Below, one piece after another: positions 55,783 to 64,000 of a DNA stretch of 64,000 nt; within the stretch, counting starts at the first letter, position 1, and each line of letters starts with the position of its first letter. This DNA is from Lepidonotus clava (Eukaryota > Annelida > Polychaeta > Phyllodocida > Polynoidae), in NCBI GenBank assembly GCA_936440205.1, contig OW387135.1:29242792-29306791 (forward strand), read 5' to 3'. A program made the position numbers and the translations under genes. The notes under the pieces are model-generated. The model worked only from the letters and a program-made list of their open reading frames with translations, had not been told where the DNA came from and made no database searches.

Positions 55783-56460
55783 TGATTAAAATGACGTCAA
55801 AACGAGGCCAATTTGGGAAACCCCTTTTTGATCCAAAAGATCCAAATTTTGAAATCGGCTAGCATGATCAAACCATCGTATAATTTCTTACAAAATCTGC
55901 GCTAGACTAAAGCTTAGGTCCCCAACCAACATAATCAAGCGACAGAATTAATTCATATCGGCCCAAAATATCAGGTCGAACCATCAAACTTGCGAATTTG
56001 TTCGAAACAGAAATTTGCCATCCGGGCGCTTCGCGCCTGGAGGAATCAAATCGAGGTCAAACCCTGGAGGGGAACTCCAGTCAAGCGTCCCGCTAAGTAC
56101 ACATGTACTAAGCATAACGGGTGGGCGCGCGACGTGGATGGTAATATTTTCTGGATCCAACTGCTTAATGTTGCTAGATCAGATACAGGGACCTTGTATT
56201 TATTGTAAATAATGTTGTTCTGGTTGAAGTTTGATTGAAATTTGACACGCATTGTATCATGAAATTCGTTCGTTCAAAATGTCCGAATTCTCTGTATTGA
56301 CTTATGTTGTGTTAATTTGTTCTGAAATTGGATTTGATGTGTACTTGTTACTCTTAGAAGGTTAAGACAACTTTACACTGTATATATGTTGAGTTCTGTT
56401 GACTTGTGTTACAAATCATAGATGTCAGAATCTGTACATGTATGTACTAAGTCAAAAAAC
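55783..56460. other. Non-coding segment, presumed antisense promoter side
   Basis: AT-rich apart from the CRE at 55792 and a GC-rich patch at 56015-56145 with short chance frames on both strands. Confidence 0.35.
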
Positions 56461-56469
56461 TAGCTTTGT

Positions 56470-56625
56470 CACCTTATGCACGGGTGTCGTAATTCTTAAG
56501 CCCCATTATGGCTGACCATCCTTAAAACTTACCTGATTACCTTATGCACGGGTGTCACAATTCTTAAGCCTCACTATGGGCTAACAACTCTAAACTCACT
56601 TTATCACCTTATGCACGGGTGTCGC
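56470..56625 (+). repeat. Tandem repeat, 67-68-bp period, three units
   Basis: ACCTTATGCACGGGTGTC recurs at 56471, 56539 and 56606. Between units are ATTCTTAAGCC and ACTATGG/ATTATGG blocks. A fourth, degraded unit (CACTTTATGAACGAGTTCC) lies near 56745. It is inside the element near the 3' LTR. Confidence 0.8.
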
Positions 56626-57149
56626 AATAATGATTTTTTTTTTTCATTCTCTGAAACTGACTTTGTCACTTTGTCACCATGATTATGTCACCGTTACTTT
56701 ATCATACAAATGATCAGGTTACCATTCTTTAACCCATACTTTGCCACTTTATGAACGAGTTCCGTTAACCTTGAGCTTCAAGCTGTGGAAGTCAACTTGA
56801 TAAATAATCTTATTTATGAACTTACCATGAAACCTATGAATGCTTTCATTGATCTTGAGTCTCAACCTGGAACTACCAGCAAATCGTACTAAAGCAAAAC
56901 CGATCATATGAATGTATCTTTGTTTATACTTCTGAAGGAACAAAAGAACTTCTGATTATATTGACACTGTGCTGAATGTACCACGAGAGTCAGGGCCACC
57001 CACAATGGTTTCTCCATATGAAAAGTAATAATAATAAATATATCCAATCATCAAGAAATTGGAAACTTTATCACATCTGATTGAAATCTTCATTTGGTTT
57101 GAGCTATGTCGTCCACCTCCTTAAACTCAAACACCTGACCGCCGTCGAA

Positions 57150-57781
57150 TGTACTAATAGCTTAGCACTTTTAATATATTCTCGTGTTATATAATCCATC
57201 AAGGATCAGGCTTAGCAAGTCTACTTCTAGTCTACTTCTAGAAGAAATATCTTGCGCTCCTAGCGCCACCTGTTGACCAGTATAAAAGGCGCTGCAAGGT
57301 AGGGAGCGAGCAGTTAGTTAGGAGTTAGTAGTCACTTAGTTTAGTGAGAACATCAGCTAAGTAAGTTTAGCCAAGGAGTTATACCTGGAGTAAGTACATC
57401 GGCTCCCGTGTAACAGACTGGAGTTTACCAATACCAACTACCTCGGACATAGGATTGTGATAGAGCTGAGTACTAGAATGGTCTAGAAGGTGTTGGAGCA
57501 ACTCGTGTTCTAAATGTGGTTGATTGCTGATAGGAGATGGGAGGTGGACTGATGAAGACTTATACATGGTGGCTTTGACTCGGGATGAGATGTTTATTGA
57601 ATAAAAACCCTTTCATATTAAGAAGCTCCCTCATCGTTCATTTCTTTTGAACTATTGGGAAGTGGACGGACAAACTTTGAACGCAGTCTGAATTACTCAG
57701 GCATTCTGGATAAACGACTCATGAAGACTTGGATATACACGAACATTACGCAGTCTTAAATCAAACATTAACAATAGTTCA
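57150..57781 (+). repeat. 3' LTR
   Basis: 632 bp, aligned without gaps to 38294-38925 with one substitution seen (in the TATT[T/A]AGAAGC stretch). The TATA box is at 57281-57288 and AATAAA at 57600-57605. It is followed by GGAA, the right target duplication (57782-57785). Confidence 0.95.
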
Positions 57782-57996
57782 GGAAATACATACATTGATT
57801 TTTCAAATTTTCTATCATCTGTATTTGTCAATTTACCTCATTGTTTGTTGCCATGGCAACATGATGTTGCGTGGGATATGTTCTTATTTGGAATGTTTTC
57901 ATGATCTATGGGTGTTGAGGTCATATTTACACTAAGATTTTAGATTGTTTTCATATTTTGACTAACTTTAACAAGTAGCACAAAACCCATGGTATA

Positions 57997-58027
57997 GGCG
58001 TCCTACCAGTAGGACGTTAGCATAATC
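57997..58027. repeat. Palindrome-ended repeat arm 3
   Basis: GGCGTCCTACCAGTAGGACG followed by TTAGCATAATC. It has the same orientation as 36613-36649 and is inverse to 38128-38165. With the LTR element removed, arms 2 and 3 would be about 400 bp apart in inverse orientation, a MITE-sized unit into which the LTR element inserted. Confidence 0.65.
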
Positions 58028-59543
58028 TGGGTAAATTTCCCCTTCCCATTATTGTTTTTGTGGATGCCTGGATATCTAATTATATATGTTCATGAAGCTA
58101 GCTTGACGTAGGTTGTACAATCTTTAGTGGTGAGAATGGGAGAGGTTGGTAAAGCAACCTTTTCATCGTCCGCTATTGGCCGCACATCAATTTAGGTATT
58201 CCAGTAAAAAGTACAAATATTCGTGTGTTATCCTTTATCAGAAGCTTAGATAACATGGTTAATACGTAATGATTACGGTGATCGATGTTTCGCTGATATA
58301 GGGAAAATAAATTTTCTGTGGTATTTCGACAATATTAATGTCACCAGAGCAACAATATAGAAACTAGGGATGTTCAATTATCTCGGTGAAATGTATTACT
58401 ATTCAGATTGACATAACATGATATTGTATCTACAATATGTGGTATTTTGGAAAGTGTTTTTTTTTCTGGACGCGTGGCCCTACTCCTAAATATTGACAAT
58501 CTAAGGTTCACTGTTCACCTATATACCCAAATTGGTTTCCTTATTTAGGCTGGGCGAAAATAAACCAAGTAACACAACTCGGCTCCTATGATCTAAGTGA
58601 TAAGAATAGTCAGCACGTTATTCTATGTCATCAGGTACTGTCGAAACCGTTGGCATATCAAAATCTGATCCAACAAATTATTGGCAAATCTGATGGAGGC
58701 ATTGATAATGCCATACACCAGACTGTGTGCTAAGGTATATAGGAAATCTAGAAGTTAGATACTTTATTGACGTCTGGCCTGCATGCTGTTAGTATCTTGA
58801 CAAAAACCTCATAAACACATGTGCTAAATAGGAGCAGAAGGGCAGGAAAAAGCATTAATGGTCTAATTGCTGACGGTTCAGACCTTGGCAAAGCAATCAA
58901 GGTTACCCAAGGAAAGAACATTACATTTCTTGGCTACAATCAGTTGCAGATGTATGCAGTTTTTTCTTAACAGGTGATAAAGTCAAAACAAAACATAAAA
59001 TGTTGGGTAGTCAAGCACACGAATGGTACACATAACAACTTTTAGGCAGATGCCGAAAGGCTTTCTCCAAAATTGCATAGCAAATTCAGTAATCTAAGTG
59101 GCCTTCACGCAAATGTTGAGATTTCCCATTCGACTGTATGCAAAACGAAAAACAATGTTTAGAAATGCAAATTCAGATTATAATAGAATATGTCAGGCAG
59201 TTACAATCTAAAATGTAAGCAGGGTTCCCACTGGAGCTGGAGAACATATCAAATGAAGATGGTCTCGAAAATGTCAAAGAAAGTCAGGGATCTCATACAT
59301 TAATTTAAGTCATGGCATTTTGCGACAAACATCTAAAAATGCCATGAAGACAGATTTTGCGTGAAACTATCTGTAAGAAACTCATGAAATGAACCTACAG
59401 GTAATATAATGATAAAGAAAGTCATGGAAGGCAATTACTCAATATCCTTGAGAACCCTGGTAAAACGTATGTTACATAAGGGCTATTTACTTTGTAATAG
59501 AACAACTAGCCCCGAAGAAAATAACAGACGAAAAAGGCCTCTC
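58028..59543. other. AT-rich DNA, nothing recognised
   Basis: No repeat ends, RNA genes or coding frames with motif were seen. Confidence 0.45.
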
Positions 59544-59568
59544 TTTTTTTTTTTTTTTTTTTTTTTTT
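59544..59568. repeat. T25 homopolymer run
   Basis: Twenty-five T, one C, then T6. It could be the reversed poly(A) tail of a retroposed sequence extending to the right, but I could not identify a source or a target duplication. Confidence 0.7.
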
Positions 59569-61590
59569 CTTTTTTACAGTTAAACGGTTTCCTCGAATTG
59601 CTTCCCACCGAATGACACAACGTTGATAATATACCTGATCACGAATGGATTACACTTAATTGGACCAGGCGACGTCAATTATTAAAAAAACGAATGCTGT
59701 GATAAACACTAGTACTAAATAAAATGGTAATAGACAAGTAATGTTAACTGTAAGTATAAAGAGCACCAAATTGTATTAATGCCTTAGAGTGATTCTTGGA
59801 AACCGTGAACCCGATGACGTCAGAGGCATCCCTCCTGGGAGCAGCCACTCGGAAGCGGGTCAGGCTATAAACGTCCTAAAAGGGGACAGACAATGATCTA
59901 TCTGGGAGTTCAATTGTTTCACTTAAGGGTAGACCGGGACGGGATTGGCGTTATAGTATTAACAACGTTTTAATGACATATTTATACAAACAAAAGATTC
60001 TACACATTACATTGATGTTTGTATCCAGTTATAAAAGTCATATAGGCATAAGGCAATTGAATGGGCATTAAAGAAACTCCTTTTAAAAAAAAATCATTCT
60101 TTTGAATTTATGACGTATGCTATTTGTGTAAATAAAATTCGGGAATGATTGAAAATAGGATAGATCGTAAATAAATTCGGGAATAACTGAAAAATGGAAA
60201 ATTGAATAGACCGTAGGCAGGGAATAATTGAAAATTGAAGAATTGAATAGATGTGTATTCCAGCCAAATAACCCACGTCTATCCTCAACAGCCTTTATCC
60301 GCATTCGTTCAAGCAAACACCTCTAAATAGACCTAGTATATTCTGGGTATTTCTATTGAGAAGCAAGTCCTTATTTTGTGACACAAATCTCGAAGTATTT
60401 TTCCTCCAAGATTTTGTTTTCTTAGGTAAAAAAAAGTTAACCCTAGATTAAAGGATACGTGTTAATGTTATCCTCGATTGCTCGATGAAATATCAAAACT
60501 ATTATGCTATTATATTTTCATTGGGACTCACATGATATCTTTACTTTTGTATGCGATTAAGCCAAAGTGAAAGGATTTTAATATTGCATTGACAGTCGCA
60601 ACTGTACCAAACAGCTAATGAGCTAGCCCGAGACAGCATAGAATTAAACACACTCGGGATTCGAATACGATTATGCATGCTAGTGACTGCATAATATTCT
60701 CACGATTCTGTCCGACAAGTAATTATATGTGTGTCATACTGTGGATATCTGACAAATTGCTGAGCAATCAGGTTGGCGGCAGGTACAGCTCATGTCGTTG
60801 AGGCTGATTAGGCCTTTCAGTGGGCTGAGGTTACTAGACGGCTCAGAGTCTCGACCTATGGGGTGTGAGGGTACCGAGGTACGCGCGTTACATCTCTGAT
60901 TTATACAGGTAGGCTCAAGGGTCATGTTCACCGATACCATTATCCTAAATACTCTTCATTAATAAGCATGCAAGTATAGGGATTGACGTCATTAGTGGGT
61001 CTGTTGGTATTCAGATGGCTGCAATTAGCCCGTACTCTGTCTATGCCCTTACAGCTTTCAGAAAATGATCTCACCGTATCAAATGATTAATATGTGCACC
61101 TATTAATAAGTATTAGTACAGAAAAGATGCATGGCCATTGATCTACATGTTATTATGAGGCGGCAAGGCTTTAAAATCAAATACAGGCCTAGATCACCTT
61201 AAGATCTTATGCCGCCGAATTCCCCTTTCGTCTATACGACAATCGGTGACGCGTTTATGTGTAACACTCGATGAGACAATCACTTCTGGGCTTAAATGAC
61301 CACATATTTGGGCTTATTTGGGCTTACATCGCAGAGCTTTTGATATATCAAACATATTGGCATAGTTAAAATATTCCAAATTGGGCCAAATAAGACATTC
61401 AAGCCTGGAATTATGATCGTTACGGTCCCCGGGCGCAGCAGCCGGCTTTCATCGGTGAAGAAGGAATCTGGGTCAAAGGTCATCAATTTTGCAGACCTAT
61501 TTCACCATGAAATCGGTCGATCTAACTTTAGTTTTTGATATACACAGATAGATTTGGATACATAGATAGGTATCTCATTGTCCAGAAAAT
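59569..61590. other. Non-coding DNA with a possible regulatory patch at 60740-60930
   Basis: The 60740-60930 patch is more complex and CpG-containing than its surroundings. No coding evidence. Another GC-richer piece lies at 59810-59900. Confidence 0.35.
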
Positions 61591-61595
61591 CATAG

Positions 61596-62185
61596 ATTGC
61601 GAAATAACGCGACAATTTGCGCAAATACATCGCGCCATTTTCCGCGCCCGGGTCGGACGTTTGGACGGGGGTTCCCCTTCACACCGGCCGGTGCAAGCGT
61701 GCCGGTCGGACGTGTTGGCGGGAGGCTCCTCTTTCTTCGCCTGGATTACGGCGGTATCTGATGCTTTCAATATATATATTTTGGACGAATGGATACCCTT
61801 AAACGCATACAACGCATTGAAAACTCATGCGTGATCCATGCGTTCGTATCGAAGGGAAAAAATTGGATCGATCGGACACATGGAGGCCTCACACTGTCAC
61901 TGTCAGACCGTCAACATGGCGTCAACCCTTCGCCGGGTTCTCTCCCCATCACGCCTGCATCGATACTTTGAACTCAGGAAACCAGGATGACATTGGACTA
62001 AACCCAATAATTGTGGAGGATTTAAGTATTCGGAAGCATTCAGGACTCAGGTTATACAGGTAGGTACATCTATGTATTGCGAAATAACGCGTCTAAACGC
62101 GTAAATGCATCGCGCTATTTTTGAAATCTAGGCCTAAACTCGGCCTAACACGGATCGATCGGACAGGAGGAGGACACTGGCAATT
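61596..62185. repeat. Diverged direct duplication with CpG-rich, E2F-like motifs
   Basis: Unit A (from 61596) and unit B (from 62076) share ATTGCGAAATAACGCG, then AAATRCATCGCGCYATTTT, and further on GGATCGATCGGACA (61865 and near 62152). Unit A carries an extra CpG-rich middle with TTTTCCGCGCC (61638-61648), an E2F-type site. An old tandem or dispersed repeat with promoter-like composition. Confidence 0.6.
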
Positions 62186-62434
62186 TGAAAAATAATTATT
62201 TAGACCTTATTACGCCTATCAAAATGAAATCCATGTATATATCTATGTTCTCAGATATCTCAGGGTCCTATATATATCATATGCTTTGATTATTTTAGGC
62301 CTAGATACGTTTGCAATAATATTTTACAGATGGTATGAAAAAATGACTGGACTCAAGACTCAGATAGGCTAGGCCTAAGCCCCCTCCGACACTGTCAATG
62401 TGTTATGGAGGCTCCGAAAGCAATTATTTATGAT

Positions 62435-62715
62435 CCAAAGATTAAAAGATTTGAGAAATTGTCACTATAGTGTCATTTTTTCAGACCTACCATCGAAATA
62501 TTAAATCTGAGTTCTGATATGTCTAGGCCTAAGTCACTGTCAGTGTCTGAATCATTCCCATTCAATGTTAAAACATAGGCGTCACACTGTCAATAAGTTC
62601 TCCGGTGCTGTCAGTGTCACACAGATTTAAGATTTGAATTATTCAAAGATTAAATTATTTGTGAAATTGACACTATAGTGTCAGTTCAGACCTACCACAA
62701 TAAATTACACATTAA
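62435..62715. repeat. Direct repeat pair around a TGACACTATAGTGTCA palindrome
   Basis: CAAAGATTAAAAGATTTGAG (near 62437) and CAAAGATTAAATTATTTGTG (near 62644) each lead, 15-20 bp later, into CACTATAGTGTCA and then CAGACCTACCA. In the second unit TGACACTATAGTGTCA is a perfect 16-bp palindrome. GTCACTGTCAGTGTC-type sequence between them is a related short repeat. Confidence 0.65.
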
Positions 62716-64000
62716 TATTATTAGGCCTAGATCCGCCGCCTCATCTGTATCAAAGCTGGAAGCTTTGATACTGTATAAAACATTTTTACTATATATTACA
62801 TTAAGACATTAAAACATTAAAACATGCCGCCGAATTGATCAGTATGGCTAGACGTTTGGACTTGTTTAAAAAGCAGCCGTCTATAATATGCACTTGTGTG
62901 TGTGTGTTAGTAAAATTAAAATTACGTAAAAGAAAAGACCAGTTTCCAAAAAGTAGATTTTTAAAAAAAGAAGACATGAATGAAAAGGAGTATAGATCTA
63001 CGAGTGAAATAATGGTAGTCGGAGACAAACCCCCACCTACCTTTACTAACCCCTTTCACAGGCTACTGGTTGCTGGTTTTCTGCCATCGTTCATTACCTA
63101 GGTATTATGGAGGATGCAGAAATACACTTCATTTCAGTTTTCAAAGAGTTGAATAGACAGTTTCAAATATACAATTATCTTATGTAAAATGTGAAGGTTG
63201 AAATGTCTGTATTGTTACTTAACTATGGGTCTTGAACTAACATGTATTATCAGTTTCCCAAAATTTTAACGATATCGGCATATTTAATGAGATTACAACG
63301 TTCAATACAAATTCTTGATAACATGTACTCATTCTCTCCCCCTCCGCGCCTTTCTTTAATACTGCAAACAAATATAGACGTGCGCGACAAATTGGGACTT
63401 TATTTGCGACATAATCAGTGCCAGTCGCCCATGGTGGTTGACACTGATTCGCCTCGCCCTAAACGCGCCCCACGAACAGGCCCCATTTTTACCCGGCCAA
63501 TGCTGACAGACACTAATCTCACCGCTGCAAATTATAGCGACGCAAAACCTATGAGCAGCGGGTAAATGGAATGAGACTGTCCCAGCCGCCAGGTAGGGCT
63601 ATATTAAGTACGGCGCGCGGGGCGAGGCAGTGGGGCGGCGGCCGGGGTCTGCCTTTACCCGCGTCTTACCGCGCTTCCTCTGACAGGGAGCAGGGGGCCC
63701 CTCTAACAGATGAGCCCAGGATCGGGGCAAAGAGGTCTCATGTCAAGAAGAGGGGGGACTCAGGGGGGTGCGGGTCAGTGTTTTCACTGTTGCGCCACCT
63801 CGGTTCAGGTTTAATTCATTTTTAAACACGTCAAGTACCGTTGCTGAACCTTTAGCCTAGGAATTGGGCCAAACTCCATTGCCTACTTGCAATACTCTTG
63901 ACAGATGTTTCACCAGGCACTTGGTATTCAGCTAATCAACCGTTCTTTCACATTGTCGTTGCTTATAATACTATCGTATAATATGCAGCAAGCGAGGGAG
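62716..64000. other. Right end of window: AT-rich, then CpG-rich patch at 63440-63800
   Basis: No SPATA20 exon or other gene recognised. The GC-rich patch has open frames on the plus strand (63242-63565, 63571-63825) without motif or splice context. It resembles the candidate regulatory islands of intron 4. Confidence 0.35.

Larger units (their letters stand above)
38294..57781 (+). mobile_element. Giant envelope-bearing Ty3/gypsy (Metaviridae) LTR element, about 19.5 kb
   Basis: The element is bounded by 632-bp TG...CA LTRs and a GGAA target duplication. In order it holds an accessory proline-rich ORF, gag, pol in the PR-RT-RH-IN order that defines the Ty3/gypsy group, two overlapping ORFs, an env-like gene and 6.5 kb of additional DNA with antisense genes. 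Typical gypsy or errantivirus elements are 5-8 kb, so this one is unusually large. The LTRs differ at one base by eye (about 0.16%), so the insertion is very young. It looks largely whole, with about one break among the sense genes and more decay in the antisense segment. It sits in the SPATA20 sense orientation, downstream of the last visible exon, and has split an older repeat. Confidence 0.93.

Noticed and set aside
56470-56625. Regularly spaced repeats considered as a CRISPR array
   Set aside because: Spacers are similar to one another and the host is an animal; it is a tandem minisatellite.
59544-59568. T25 run considered as the tail of a processed pseudogene or LINE
   Set aside because: No recognisable gene or LINE sequence beside it and no target duplication found.
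61916-61990. 24-codon Arg/Ser-rich frame (MASTLRRVLSPSRLHRYF...) with a good start context
   Set aside because: It looks a little like a mitochondrial presequence but ends after 24 codons without a clear splice donor; mentioned only as part of the 61.6-62.2 kb finding.
63242-63825. Two consecutive plus-strand ORFs in the right-hand GC-rich patch, considered as the missing last SPATA20 exon
   Set aside because: Neither contains the expected C-terminal SPATA20 motifs, and no suitable acceptor in phase 0 was seen.

Overview
The window comes from an animal genome, most likely a marine invertebrate. Compact GC-rich exons with GT-AG introns lie in AT-rich introns full of short inverted-repeat transposons, a tRNA-type SINE, a CACTA-like element and a giant envelope-bearing Ty3/gypsy element. 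No marker fixes the phylum. The tRNA-derived SINE with a CACTCACTCACT tail resembles repeats I associate with molluscs and related lophotrochozoans, but that is only a hint.

Host gene. Five exons of one plus-strand gene are visible at 2-217, 1141-1333, 1607-1775, 2414-2622 and 29179-29378. They encode the central and C-terminal part of a SPATA20 (YyaL/DUF255) protein. Splice phases match at every junction. The 5' end lies left of the window and the last exon(s) were not found, so they probably lie to the right. Intron 4 is 26.6 kb and the next intron exceeds 34.6 kb. Both contain GC-rich islands that look like cis-regulatory DNA: about 8.4-11.2, 13.3, 19.9, 22.9-23.3 and 30.5-30.8 kb. A perfect palindrome, GAGC-W-GCTC, recurs ten times across these islands, against about 0.5 expected by chance.

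Repeats in the introns include a 676-bp-period tandem duplication (3.6-5.0 kb), two related copies of an inverted-repeat element (13.6 and 20.0 kb), an 850-bp CACTA-like element (17.1-17.9 kb), a 348-bp SINE with target duplications (28.4 kb), three piggyBac-type TTAA-flanked MITEs (35.6, 36.7 and 37.8 kb) and three copies of a palindrome-ended repeat (36.6, 38.1 and 58.0 kb).

Right part. From 38,294 to 57,781 lies a 19.5-kb LTR element of the Ty3/gypsy (Metaviridae) group, inserted into older repeats with a 4-bp target duplication. Its 632-bp LTRs differ at a single base by eye, so the insertion is very young. In order it carries: 5' LTR; a long acidic then proline-rich/collagen-like ORF; gag; pol (protease, RT, RNase H, integrase), with gag and pol overlapping at a GGGAAAC heptamer; two overlapping basic/proline-rich ORFs; an 877-codon envelope gene resembling the baculovirus-F/errantivirus class; a 42-codon ORF; and about 6.5 kb of further DNA with a perfect hairpin, tandem repeats and genes on the opposite strand (a 243-codon ORF and a zinc-finger-like piece); then the 3' LTR. 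It looks largely whole, with about one break among the main sense genes and more decay in the antisense part. The antisense module is the least familiar part of the window. CTCF-like motifs occur in both LTRs, inside the element and in the repeats just upstream.

From 58 to 64 kb I see only intronic or intergenic DNA with diverged duplications and some GC-rich patches.
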